Positions 10,262 to 18,315 of a stretch of 37,463 nt of DNA are shown here, in pieces. Both the position numbers and the translations under genes were made by a program. Source of the stretch: CAVRQM01 sp964250775 (GTDB taxonomy: Bacteria > Pseudomonadota > Alphaproteobacteria > Acetobacterales > Acetobacteraceae); contig CAXUHK010000018.1 in NCBI GenBank assembly GCA_964250775.1, forward strand, positions 1-37,463, written 5' to 3'. Under the pieces are notes generated by a model that was given only the letters and a program-made list of their open reading frames with translations, was not told the DNA's origin and ran no database searches. Each line of letters begins with the position of its first letter. Positions within the stretch are counted from its first letter, which is position 1.

Positions 10262-11712
10262 GAGCGCGCCCGCGCCACGGCCGTGGCCCATTGCGCCCGC
10301 GCGGCCGCACGGGCGGCCATGTCGACGCTCGGCTCGAATGCGTTGCGCGGGCGCGCCAGCCCGGCCCGCCCGTGCGACGACCAGCGGCCGGCGCCCAGCC
10401 CGGCCCGGTGCGCCCCGCCCAGCGCCGAGAGTTCGGCGTCCCGCGCGCGGATCACCGGGACGCCGAGCGCGTCCGCCTGCATCCGCATCAGCGCGTCGCT
10501 GCGGCTCGGGCCGCCATCGGCGAACAGCGCCGTGACGTCGGCGCCGCGCCGCATCGCGTCGAGCACGTCGGCGACCTGCTGCACGATCGCCTGCAGCGCC
10601 GCATGGGCCAGGTCGGCCAGGCTGGTGTCGAGCCGCAGCCCGGCGATCAGCCCCACCGCGTTGCGGTCCCACCACGGCGCGCCCAGGCCGGTGAACCCCG
10701 GCACTAGGGCGACGCCGCGGCTGTCCGAGCGGGCGCCCAGTTCGGCCAGCGCGTCGGGCGTCTGGCCGAACAGCTCGCCCAGCCAGCGCAGCGTCGAGCC
10801 GGAAGCGCGGATGTTGCCCTCGGCGGCGAATTGCGCCCGCTCGCCCAACTGCCAGGCGATCGTCAGGCACAGCCCCGGATCGAGGTCGCCCGGTCGCGCC
10901 AGCAGGCCCATCACCGAGGAGCCGGTGCCGTAGGTCGCCTTGACCTGCCCCGGCGCGCGGGCGCCGTGGGCGAACAGCGCCGCGTGGCTGTCGCCCATCA
11001 CCGCGCGCACCGGCACGCCGTCCGGCAGCGGCGCCAGGCCGCGCGCCGCCGGGAACGGGCCGTCCGAGGCGACCACGCGCGGCAGGGCGGCGCGCGGCAC
11101 GTCGAACAGCGCCAGCAGCCCGTCGTCCCATGCGGCGTCGATGACGTTCAGCAACTGCGTCCGTGAGGCGTTGCCGGCCTCGATCAGGTGCTCGCCCCCG
11201 AGCCGGCTCAGCAGCCAGGAATCGACGGTGCCGAGGCACAGTTCGCCGGCCCGCGCCCGCGCGCGGCCGGGATCGTGCGCGTCGAGCAGCCAGCGCGCCT
11301 TGGCGGCGGAGAACATCGGGTCGAGCGGCAGGCCGCTGCGCTCCCGGACCATCGGCTCGCACCCCTGCGAACGCATCCCGTCGCACATGCCCGCCGTGCG
11401 GCTGTCCTGCCAGCTCAGCAACGGCGCCAGCGGCGCGCCGCTGCTGCGCTCCCACAGCGCCATGGATTCGCGTTGCGTGGACAGCCCCACCGCCGCCACG
11501 CGCCCGGCATCGTGGCCGTCGAGGCAGCGCACGACCGCCGCCCGCACGCTGGCCCAGATTTCCTCGGCATCCTGCTCGACCCAGCCCGGCCGCGGATGCG
11601 CCTCGCCCAACGCCGCGGCGCCGCGCCCGACGATGGCGCCGGCCGCGTCCACCAACGCGCATTTCGTGGCGCTGGTGCCCTGGTCGATGGCGAGGACCAG
11701 CGGTCCGGGCAT
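10258..11712 (-). CDS. FGGY-family carbohydrate kinase
   Basis: A 484-residue two-domain sugar kinase. The N-terminal ATPase fold shows AIDQGTSATKCALVD, and the substrate region shows GLSTQRESMALWE. The second domain has GTGSSVMGLL, GLGAPWWDRNAVGLI and ADGGPSRSDALMRMQADAL, as in glycerol/xylulose/erythritol-type kinases. It phosphorylates a ketose or polyol. Its ATG overlaps the transketolase C-subunit stop by one base (TGATG), and its own stop overlaps the permease start. An FGGY kinase coupled to a two-subunit transketolase is the layout of the AptK/AptA/AptB D-apulose pathway. That parallel suggests, but does not prove, a branched or short-chain ketose substrate. Confidence 0.9.
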   Translation of the reverse strand: MPGPLVLAIDQGTSATKCALVDAAGAIVGRGAAALGEAHPRPGWVEQDAEEIWASVRAAVVRCLDGHDAGRVAAVGLSTQRESMALWERSSGAPLAPLLSWQDSRTAGMCDGMRSQGCEPMVRERSGLPLDPMFSAAKARWLLDAHDPGRARARAGELCLGTVDSWLLSRLGGEHLIEAGNASRTQLLNVIDAAWDDGLLALFDVPRAALPRVVASDGPFPAARGLAPLPDGVPVRAVMGDSHAALFAHGARAPGQVKATYGTGSSVMGLLARPGDLDPGLCLTIAWQLGERAQFAAEGNIRASGSTLRWLGELFGQTPDALAELGARSDSRGVALVPGFTGLGAPWWDRNAVGLIAGLRLDTSLADLAHAALQAIVQQVADVLDAMRRGADVTALFADGGPSRSDALMRMQADALGVPVIRARDAELSALGGAHRAGLGAGRWSSHGRAGLARPRNAFEPSVDMAARAAARAQWATAVARARS

Positions 11713-12644
11713 CAGCCCGTCAGCTCCAGCGCCGCGCGCGCGATGCCCTCGGCGTTGAGGCCGAAATGGTCGAGCAGGAAGGCGGCGCTGCCGGTCGGCG
11801 CGAAGCCGGGGACGCCCAGGATGCGCATCGGCACCGGGCGGTGGCGCACCACCAGCTCGGCCACCGCCGAGCCGAGGCCGCCGCGCGCCAGCGCCTCCTC
11901 GACGGTGACGATGCGCCCGGTCTCCGAGGCGGCGCGCAGCACCGCCGCGTCGTCGAGCGGCGAGATGGTGGCGACGTTCAGCACCCGCGCCGCGACGCCC
12001 CGCGAGGCCAACGCCTGCGCCGCGTCCAGCGCCCGCGACACCATGGTGCCGCAGGCCAGGATCGCCACGTCGCCGCCGTCGCGTAGCGTGAGCGCGCGGC
12101 CGGGCTCGAACGGCATGTCGTCGGGCGTGGTGGCGCGGACCTTGAAGCGGTTGACGCGCATGAACACCGGCCCGTCCGTCCCCGCCGCCCAGCGCACCGC
12201 CTGGCGGGTCTGCAGCGGGTCGGCGGGGACGATCACGGTCATGTCCACCAAAGCGCGCATCCAGGCGATGTCCTCGATGGAATGGTGCGTCGGCCCCAGC
12301 TCGCCGTACGACACGCCGGGGCTTTGCCCGCACAGCACGACGTGGTGGCGGCTGTAGGCGATGTCGGCCTTGATCTGCTCCATCGCCCGCGCGGTCAGGA
12401 ACGGCGAGGCGGCGGAGACGAACGGCACCATGCCGCCATTCGCCAGGCCGGCGGCCACGCCCACCATGTCCTGCTCGGCGATGCCCACGTTGACGAGGCG
12501 GTCGGGAAATTCCCGCTGGAACGGCCCGAGGTTGCTCGACCCCACGGAATCGTTGCACACCACGACGATCCGTGCATCCTCCCGCGCCAGCGCCATCAGC
12601 TCGTCGCAGAACGCCGGCCGGCAGTCGAACGTCTCGGCGGTCAC
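11712..12644 (-). CDS. Transketolase-like protein, C-terminal (pyrimidine/transketolase C) subunit
   Basis: A 310-residue half-transketolase. It contains the pyrimidine-binding domain with the thiamine-diphosphate-activating Glu57 in NVGIAEQDMVGVAAGLA, the SYGELGPTHHSIEDIA segment and MTVIVPADPLQTRQA. The C-terminal domain has AILACGTMVSRALDAA and IVTVEEALARGGLGSAVAE. It must pair with the N-terminal subunit encoded just upstream to make a complete enzyme. The start is GTG at 12642-12644, overlapping that gene's stop as GTGA. It transfers a two-carbon ketol unit, presumably from the ketose phosphate made by the FGGY kinase. Its length is close to AptB-type subunits and to other split transketolases. 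Confidence 0.93.
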   Translation of the reverse strand: MTAETFDCRPAFCDELMALAREDARIVVVCNDSVGSSNLGPFQREFPDRLVNVGIAEQDMVGVAAGLANGGMVPFVSAASPFLTARAMEQIKADIAYSRHHVVLCGQSPGVSYGELGPTHHSIEDIAWMRALVDMTVIVPADPLQTRQAVRWAAGTDGPVFMRVNRFKVRATTPDDMPFEPGRALTLRDGGDVAILACGTMVSRALDAAQALASRGVAARVLNVATISPLDDAAVLRAASETGRIVTVEEALARGGLGSAVAELVVRHRPVPMRILGVPGFAPTGSAAFLLDHFGLNAEGIARAALELTG

Positions 12645-13477
12645 GACTGGTCCAACTCGGCCAGCACCTGCGCGATCTGCTCGGGCGAGGGTACTTTGTG
12701 GTGCCACTCGACGCGATCCTGCATGAACGACGCGCCGCGCCCCTTTTGCGTGCGCGCGATGACGCAGAGCGGACGCTTGCCAGCGGGGGCTGCGAGGGTG
12801 GTGTAGAGCTGCCCGAAATCGTGGCCATCGATCTCCGCCACGTCCCAGCCGAAGCTGCGCCACTTGTCGGCGAGCGGCTCCAGCCGGTTGGTCTCCTCGG
12901 TGCCGGCGCCCTGCTGCAGCCGGTTGCGGTCGACGATCGCCGTGAGGTTGGACAGGCCGCGATGGCCAGCCGTCATCGCCGCCTCCCAGTTGCTGCCCTC
13001 CTGCAGTTCGCCGTCGCCCAGCACCACGAAGCTGCGCCAGTCGGCGCCGGACAGCCGCGCCGCGATGGCGCAGCCGACGCCGATCGGCAGCCCGTGCCCG
13101 AGCGGCCCGGTGTTGGCCTCGACGCCGGGGACCTTGCGGCTCGGATGGCCGCCCAGCCGCGTCAGCGGGGCCATGAAGCTGGCCAGCTCGTCGCGCGGGA
13201 TGAAGCCGCGCTGCGCCAGCACGGCGTAGAGCGCCGCCGAGCAGTGGCCCTTGCTGAGGATGAAGCGGTCGCGCCCCGGCCAGGAGGGCTGCGCCGGATC
13301 GAGCCGCATGATGGCGAAGAACAGCGTGGCCAGGATGTCCGTGACCGAGAAGTCGCCGCCGACATGGCCGAGCTTGGCGCGGCCGATCATGTCGAGGATC
13401 GCCACCCGGACGTCGCGCGCGATGCGCCGCAACAACACCGCGCGCTCCCGGCCATCGGCTGCATGGACCGCCGCCAC
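12641..13477 (-). CDS. Transketolase-like protein, N-terminal (thiamine diphosphate-binding) subunit
   Basis: A 278-residue N-terminal half of transketolase. It shows GRAKLGHVGGDFSVTDILA, DRFILSKGHCSAALYAVLA, ANTGPLGHGLPIGVGCAIA and the thiamine-diphosphate/metal motif GDGELQEGSNWEA (154-166). GHVGGDFS replaces the common GHPGGSLS. The start is taken as GTG at 13475-13477, which leaves about 14 residues before the first helix; no clear ribosome binding site precedes it. It is followed by the C-subunit with a four-base overlap. The 118-base gap upstream, the largest inside this cluster, holds an AT-rich palindrome and may be an internal promoter. Confidence 0.92.
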   Translation of the reverse strand: MAAVHAADGRERAVLLRRIARDVRVAILDMIGRAKLGHVGGDFSVTDILATLFFAIMRLDPAQPSWPGRDRFILSKGHCSAALYAVLAQRGFIPRDELASFMAPLTRLGGHPSRKVPGVEANTGPLGHGLPIGVGCAIAARLSGADWRSFVVLGDGELQEGSNWEAAMTAGHRGLSNLTAIVDRNRLQQGAGTEETNRLEPLADKWRSFGWDVAEIDGHDFGQLYTTLAAPAGKRPLCVIARTQKGRGASFMQDRVEWHHKVPSPEQIAQVLAELDQS

Positions 13478-13537
13478 CAGGCCGGAGGCGTCGATGGACC
13501 GCTCGCAACTCTCGGTAATGGCCGTTGCCCACCAGCT

Positions 13538-13553
13538 CTGAATTATTATTCAG
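13538..13553. promoter_or_regulatory. Perfect AT-rich palindrome, candidate SorC-family operator
   Basis: CTGAATTATTATTCAG is a 6+6 inverted repeat with a 4-base spacer in a locally AT-rich patch of an otherwise very GC-rich region. A third TGAAT half-site begins at 13557, 18 bases from the first. TGAA...TTCA palindromes are known for the SorC-family regulator LsrR, and a SorC regulator ends this same cluster. The site lies about 60 bases upstream of the transketolase N-subunit start and after the PfkB stop. No clean -35/-10 pair is visible. An mRNA hairpin is the alternative. Confidence 0.5.
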
Positions 13554-13595
13554 TCATGAATTGTGATACAGAGTGGGGTTGGCCAGCAATGCCTG

Positions 13596-14537
13596 TCAAG
13601 CCGGAAAGCGAGGCGCGCGGGCATCCGAGCCTCGCGACATCCGGATGAAACGGCCTCGCGCCTCGTCCGCCGCGACGCCGAACATCCGCTCGGCGCCGTA
13701 ATCCTCGACCCCGAACGACGCCGCGACCGCGCCGGCGCGCGCGGCTGCCTCCAGGTCGCGCCTGTCTTGCAGGAAGCTGGCGAGGAAGCCGCCGCAAAAG
13801 CAGTCGCCCGCCCCGGTCGTGTCCAGCACGGAGGCTGGGAACGCCGGCATGTGCGTTTCGCCGTCGCTGCCCTTGTCGTAGACGATGCAGCCCTGGTCGC
13901 CGAGCTTCAGCGCCACGATGCCCGGTCCCCAGCTCGCGAACGTCCTGGCCGCCGCCGGCCAGTCCTCGTGGCCGAGCAACCGCCGCACCTCCTCGGCGCT
14001 CGGCATGAAGATGTCGGCCTGCGCGATCAGGCGCCGCAGCGCCGCCTGGTTGCCGGCGATGTAGTCCTCCTGCGGGTCGAGCGCCACGATGGCGCCGGTG
14101 GCGCTCCTGAGGTGCCGGACGAGCGCCTCCTGCGCCGCGAGCGTCATGGCGAGGACCATGAACGCCTCGGCGTCGCGGAAGCCGGCGGGAATGTCCTCGG
14201 GACGCGGCGACAGCGCGTGGAAATCGTCCTCGGTCGAGAACAGCGTCCAGCTCCGGCCGCCGTCCGCCGCGTAGGCGACGCGGTTGCGCAGCGTGGCGGA
14301 CGCGCACGGCCGCAGTCCGGCGAGCGACAGGCCGCGGGCCTCGATGCGGGCCAAGGTCGCGGCCGGGAAATCGGCCCCGATCGGGGCGACCATCTCGGCC
14401 GAACCCTCCCACAGCCTTGCCGCGAGCGTGGCGTAGAGCGCGTCGCCGCCGACGCAGCCCAGCCGCTGTCGACCGTCGGGCAGCGCCAGGTCGTCGATCG
14501 TAAGGTTGCCCAGGCAAACCAGACGCGGCGGCGCCAT
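13596..14537 (-). CDS. PfkB-family carbohydrate kinase
   Basis: A 313-residue ribokinase-like kinase. The early GGDALYATLAARL (30-42) corresponds to the first PfkB signature. The second signature, DTTGAGDCFCGGF (239-251), gives the anion hole and catalytic base Asp245. ALDPQEDY and MPSAEEVRRLLG are typical middle elements. It phosphorylates a sugar, nucleoside or sugar-amine at a primary hydroxyl. Its ATG directly abuts the stop of the SIS-domain gene (TGA then ATG, no gap), so the two are likely coupled functionally. A PfkB kinase paired with a SIS protein recalls FrlD/FrlB, where an Amadori product is phosphorylated and then deglycated. This assignment is inference. Confidence 0.88.
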   Translation of the reverse strand: MAPPRLVCLGNLTIDDLALPDGRQRLGCVGGDALYATLAARLWEGSAEMVAPIGADFPAATLARIEARGLSLAGLRPCASATLRNRVAYAADGGRSWTLFSTEDDFHALSPRPEDIPAGFRDAEAFMVLAMTLAAQEALVRHLRSATGAIVALDPQEDYIAGNQAALRRLIAQADIFMPSAEEVRRLLGHEDWPAAARTFASWGPGIVALKLGDQGCIVYDKGSDGETHMPAFPASVLDTTGAGDCFCGGFLASFLQDRRDLEAAARAGAVAASFGVEDYGAERMFGVAADEARGRFIRMSRGSDARAPRFPA

Positions 14538-15722
14538 TCAGGACGAGTCCGCCTCGGCGGCCGCGAACTTGGCCATGGCCAGGTGGAAGGCGAACAGTTG
14601 CACCGGCACGGCGTAGACCAGCGCCGAGAATTCCTCCGGCACGGCGGGCAGGCGCAGCACCGTGTCGGAGTACGCATCGAGCGCCGCCTCGGCCCCGGTC
14701 ACGACGCCGATGACGGTGCCGCCCCAGCGCTTGCCCTCGAACGCGGTGTCGCGGGCGCGCGGCACCGACGGCCCGCTCGGGGCGATGATGAACAGCGGGT
14801 CGCCCGCCTTCTGCGAGTTGTAGTGGTGGAACTCTTCGAGCGGGATGGCGATGGCGTGGTCCGGCGAGCACTCCCTGGTCTTGGCGGCGCCGAACAGCGC
14901 GCAGGCGTAGGACGGGCCGCCGCCGGCGAACAGGTAGATGCCGCGCGACGCCTCGCGTCGGGCCAGCGCTGCCACCGTCGCCTCCTGGGCGGCGATGACG
15001 CCGGCGACCTGCTCCGGCACCGCGTCGAGCGCCGCCTGCCAGGCCGCGACGCGCTGCGGCTCGCGTCCCAGCGCCGCCGCGAGGTCGAGGGCGAACTGCA
15101 GCAGCAGCGCCAACGCCGCCGTGCTGGCCTGCGTCGGCCAGCCTTTGCGTTCCGCGCGCACCAGCAGGCCATGGTCGGATTGGGCCAGCAACGCCGAACC
15201 GGGCGTGTTGCTCAGCGCCAGCGTCGTGGCGCCCAGCGCGCGGGCCACCAGCGCCGCCTCCACCGTCCGGGTGGTGGCGCCGCTCGACGACAGGGTGATT
15301 ACCAGCGTGCGCGGCCGGACCGTGCCGCTGGTGTAATAGGCGAAGTCGAGCGCCTGGACCGGCTCGCACGGCAGCCCGAGGGCGCGCTCCAACAACAGCC
15401 GCGCCGCGACCATCACCGCGAGGCTGTCGCCGCATCCGGTCATGACGACGCGGTCGAGGCCGGCCTCGGCCAGCGCCCGCGCGACCGTCCTGGTGTTGCC
15501 GCGTTCGGCGGCCAGCGTCTCGCGGATGGCGTCCGGTTGCCCGAGGATCTCGGTCCGGGTCAGCTCGACCCGCCGGCGTCGCTTGCCGTCGAGCGGATCG
15601 TCGGTCGGCAGAGCGTCCATCAGGCGGGCCTCGCGCTCGAACAGCTCGGCCAGCAGCGCGCGCGCTTCGGCATCGAGCGGGGAGTGGGCGGCGAGGAGCG
15701 GGATCGGTGTGGGTTGCGTCAT
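14538..15722 (-). CDS. SIS-domain protein (sugar-phosphate isomerase/deglycase-like, GlmS C-terminal fold)
   Basis: A 394-residue protein with two SIS domains and no glutaminase domain. The first domain (about 90-215) has VVMTGCGDS and the phosphate-binding ITLSSSGATTRT. The second (about 260-390) has LFAGGGPSYACALFGAAKTRE followed by PLEEFHHYNSQKAGD. The Glu-His pair in EEFHH aligns with the catalytic Glu/His region of GlmS isomerase and FrlB deglycases. ATG 15720-15722 is chosen; a longer in-frame extension to 15878 looks non-coding and would cross the divergent gene's start. It is the first gene of the minus-strand cluster. An amine-releasing deglycase or aldose-ketose isomerase acting on the PfkB product is plausible. 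Confidence 0.85.
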   Translation of the reverse strand: MTQPTPIPLLAAHSPLDAEARALLAELFEREARLMDALPTDDPLDGKRRRRVELTRTEILGQPDAIRETLAAERGNTRTVARALAEAGLDRVVMTGCGDSLAVMVAARLLLERALGLPCEPVQALDFAYYTSGTVRPRTLVITLSSSGATTRTVEAALVARALGATTLALSNTPGSALLAQSDHGLLVRAERKGWPTQASTAALALLLQFALDLAAALGREPQRVAAWQAALDAVPEQVAGVIAAQEATVAALARREASRGIYLFAGGGPSYACALFGAAKTRECSPDHAIAIPLEEFHHYNSQKAGDPLFIIAPSGPSVPRARDTAFEGKRWGGTVIGVVTGAEAALDAYSDTVLRLPAVPEEFSALVYAVPVQLFAFHLAMAKFAAAEADSS

Positions 15723-15876
15723 CGCGCCGAGGCTGGCGACCGCGCGGCGCGGTGACAAGGAGTTTCTTCGCCGCCGGCGGCACGACAACCCGGCAGACGG
15801 CCACGGCGGAATTGCCATTGCGCCTGCGGCGAAAGCGCGCCAGCGTCCGCGCCCGAAATAGGGCAGGGAAGCCAGC
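15723..15876. promoter_or_regulatory. Divergent promoter region between module A and module B
   Basis: These 154 bases separate the SIS-domain gene (minus) from the dipeptide-type binding protein (plus), so they must hold the 5' control of at least the plus-strand operon. GGGAA about 6 bases before the ATG at 15877 is that gene's ribosome binding site. I found no TGAAT-type palindrome like the one at 13538-13553 and no convincing sigma-70 hexamers. Short GC palindromes (around GCCGCCGGCGGC) are compatible with chance at this composition. Confidence 0.4.
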
Positions 15877-17391
15877 ATGATGTCAGCACCGGTCGGTCGT
15901 CGCCATCTGGGTCAAGCGGCGCTGGCGCTGGCCGCGTTGTCCGGCCTGGCGCGGGCCGGCCGCGCCGCCGACGCCAAGCCGGTGGTGATCGCGTCCGAGG
16001 AGGACGTCTCGACGCTGGATCCGCACCTGATCCGCAACAACCACCCGATCGGCTCGGTGGTGTGGTCGGTGTTCGACAGCCTGGTCCGCCGCAACGCCGA
16101 CGGCGCGCACGAGCCGCGGCTGGCGTTGAGCTGGGAACAGCCCGAGGCGCTGCGCTGGCGGTTCAAGCTGCGGCCCGGCGTCAAGTTCCACAACGGCGAG
16201 GCGTTCGACGCCGAGGCCGTGGTGTTCAACTTCAACCGGATGAACGTCTCGCCGTACAACGCCGAGAGCCAGCTCTGGCCGGGCGTCAACCTCGCCCGCG
16301 TGGTCGCGGTCGATCCGATGACCGTGGAGCTGGTGACGTCGCAGCCCACCATCAACATGTTGTACTGGCTTGAGGAAGCCTTCGTCGGCGCGCCGAAATA
16401 CCTCAAGGACACGGCGCCGGATGTGGTCTCCGCCAACCCGGTCGGCTCGGGGCCGTACAGGTTCGTGTCCTGGAAGCAGGGCGACCGCGTGGTGCTGACC
16501 GCCAACCGGGACTACTGGGCCGGCGCGCCGCCGATCAGGGACGTGGTGTTCCGCGACATCCCGGAGCTCTCGTCGCGCGTCAACGAATTGAAGGCGGGCA
16601 GCGTCGACGTCGCGGTCGGGCTCACGCCGGACGCCATCGCCGGCGCCAAATCGGCCAACTCGCGCGTCGCCGCGGTGAACGGCGTGCGCAAGATGCACAT
16701 GGGCATCTCGTTCACCGGCATAGCGCCGCTCAAGGACAAGCGGGTGCGCCAGGCGCTCAACCACGCCGTCGACGTGCAAACCATGATCGACACGCTGCAG
16801 GGCGGCATGACCAAGCGCCTGGCCTCGCTGGTCAATCCGCCGAACAACGACCCGTCGCTGAAGCCGTTCGCCTACGATCCCGACCGCGCCCGCGCCCTGC
16901 TCAAGGAGGCCGGCCACGAGGGCTTCGCGCTGCAGGTGGCGTACGGCCGCTACCCCGGCGCGCAGGAGGTGTCGGAGGCGGTAGCGTCGTACCTGGAGGC
17001 TGTCGGCCTGACGCCCAAGCTCGAAGCCTACGAGACCGGGCGATTCGAGGAGATGCTGAAGCAGAAGGCGTTCACCGGCATCTACTACTACGGCTGGGCG
17101 TCGCTGATAAACCCGTCGGTCGAGCTGGTGATCCTGACCAGCGACGCCGTGGACAACTCCAACGGCTACGACAACCCCGAATACGACAGGCTGGTGAAGC
17201 AAGCCGCGGTGACGCTCGACGAGGCCAAGCGCAAGCCGATCCTGCGCGCGGCCGAGGACTTCATCTGGGACGAATGCCCCTGGGTCTACCTTTGGTACTT
17301 GCCGGCGATCTACGGCGTGAGCGGCCGGCTGGACTACCAGGTGCGCCCCGACGATTACGTCGAGATATACCGGGCGAAGCTCGCCGGCTGA
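15877..17391 (+). CDS. Dipeptide/oligopeptide-type ABC transporter substrate-binding protein (family 5)
   Basis: A 504-residue periplasmic binding protein of the DppA/OppA/nickel class. The N-terminus GRRHLGQAALALAAL resembles a twin-arginine signal with cleavage near GRAADA. Mature hallmarks are EEDVSTLDPHLIRNN, WRFKLRPGVKFHNGEAFDAEAVVFNFNR broken over residues ~90-117, NPVGSGPYRFVSWKQGD and KDKRVRQALNHAVD. It is the first gene of an operon with two permeases and two ATPases. Members bind peptides, opines, glutathione, or cyclic and heterocyclic compounds. The downstream racemase, amidohydrolase and deacetylase point to a non-peptide N-compound, which is inference. Confidence 0.92.
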   Translation: MMSAPVGRRHLGQAALALAALSGLARAGRAADAKPVVIASEEDVSTLDPHLIRNNHPIGSVVWSVFDSLVRRNADGAHEPRLALSWEQPEALRWRFKLRPGVKFHNGEAFDAEAVVFNFNRMNVSPYNAESQLWPGVNLARVVAVDPMTVELVTSQPTINMLYWLEEAFVGAPKYLKDTAPDVVSANPVGSGPYRFVSWKQGDRVVLTANRDYWAGAPPIRDVVFRDIPELSSRVNELKAGSVDVAVGLTPDAIAGAKSANSRVAAVNGVRKMHMGISFTGIAPLKDKRVRQALNHAVDVQTMIDTLQGGMTKRLASLVNPPNNDPSLKPFAYDPDRARALLKEAGHEGFALQVAYGRYPGAQEVSEAVASYLEAVGLTPKLEAYETGRFEEMLKQKAFTGIYYYGWASLINPSVELVILTSDAVDNSNGYDNPEYDRLVKQAAVTLDEAKRKPILRAAEDFIWDECPWVYLWYLPAIYGVSGRLDYQVRPDDYVEIYRAKLAG

Positions 17392-17397
17392 GCCGGC

Positions 17398-18315
17398 ATT
17401 TCCGGCTTCCTGTCGCGGCGGCTGCTGTCCGCGCTGCTGGTCCTGCTGGGGGTCAGCCTGGCCACCTTCCTGGTGGCGCAGAGCACCGGCGACCCGGTGA
17501 CGCTGCTGGTGCCCGCCAACGCGACCGAGGCGGCGCGGGCCGAGCTGCGCACCCATCTCGGCCTCGACCGCGCGCTGCCGGTGCAGTACGCGCTGTTCCT
17601 GTTCCATGCCGTGCAAGGCGATTTCGGCACCTCGTTCGTCTATCGGCAGCCTGTGCTCGGCCTGGTGGCGAACCGGCTCGGCGCCACGTTCGAGCTGGCG
17701 CTGGCGGCGTTCGCGATCGCCCTCGTGCTCGGCATGGGCCTCGGCATGGCGGCGGCGCTGTGGCGGCGCGGCGTGGTCGACCTCGCGGTGACGGGCTTCA
17801 CCATGATCGGCCTGGCGGTGCCGCCGTTCTGGCTCGGGCTGATGCTGATCGTGGTGTTCGCGGTGCGCTGGCGCCTGCTGCCGGTGTCGGGCTCGGAGGG
17901 CGCCGCGTCGGTCGTGCTGCCGGCGGTGACGTTGAGCCTGCAGAGTGCCGCGCGGCTGGCGCGGCTGCTGCGGTCCGGCATGGTCGAGGCGCTGGAGGCC
18001 GACTACATCCGCGCCGCCCGCGCCAAGGGCCTGTGGCGCGGCCGCGTGCTCTGGGTTCACGCGTTGCGCAACGCGCTGATCCCGCTGGTCACGATGGCCG
18101 GCCTGGAGCTGGGCGACCTGATCTCGAGCGCCGTGGTGATCGAGGCGATCTTTGCCTGGCCGGGGCTGGGACGGCTGGCGATCACGGCGGTGGCGCAGCG
18201 CGACTTCCCGCTGCTGCAAGGCGCCGTGCTGGTCGTGGCGGTGTGCTTCGTGAGCATCAACCTGGTCGTCGACTGGCTGTACACCCGGATCGACCCGCGC
18301 GTGACGTTGCGATGA
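17398..18315 (+). CDS. Dipeptide-type ABC transporter permease 1 (DppB-like), possible ATT start
   Basis: A DppB-like inner-membrane permease of about 305 residues, with LLSALLVLLGVSLATFLV as the first membrane helix, AVPPFWLGLMLIVVFAV, and the EAA-loop-like region EADYIRAARAKGLWRGRVL followed by HALRNALIPLVTMAGLELG. The natural N-terminus (SGFLSRRLLSALL) has no ATG, GTG or TTG ahead of it. The reading frame runs from the binding-protein stop (17389-17391) straight into it. The codon where Met is expected is ATT at 17398, a rare but known start. The first conventional start, GTG 17473, would delete helix 1. A sequence error at ATG is equally possible. The stop overlaps the next gene as ATGA. 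Confidence 0.87.
   Translation: MSGFLSRRLLSALLVLLGVSLATFLVAQSTGDPVTLLVPANATEAARAELRTHLGLDRALPVQYALFLFHAVQGDFGTSFVYRQPVLGLVANRLGATFELALAAFAIALVLGMGLGMAAALWRRGVVDLAVTGFTMIGLAVPPFWLGLMLIVVFAVRWRLLPVSGSEGAASVVLPAVTLSLQSAARLARLLRSGMVEALEADYIRAARAKGLWRGRVLWVHALRNALIPLVTMAGLELGDLISSAVVIEAIFAWPGLGRLAITAVAQRDFPLLQGAVLVVAVCFVSINLVVDWLYTRIDPRVTLR

Noticed and set aside
11712..13532. A single 606-codon frame that would make a one-piece transketolase-like protein
   Set aside because: The true N-terminal half is coded in another frame (12641-13477) with intact thiamine-diphosphate motifs. The extra part of this frame is shadow sequence before the GTG at 12644.
13594..13599. TTGACA on the minus strand upstream of the transketolase genes as a -35 box
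   Set aside because: It overlaps the PfkB stop codon, and the only -10-like hexamer (TATCAC) is about 25 bases away, too far for a sigma-70 promoter.
15883..18219. Minus-strand open frame of 778 codons opposite the peptide-type importer
   Set aside because: The translation is low-complexity Arg/His/Gln/Ala-rich without domains, and it lies antisense to well-supported binding-protein and permease genes. It is a GC-rich shadow.
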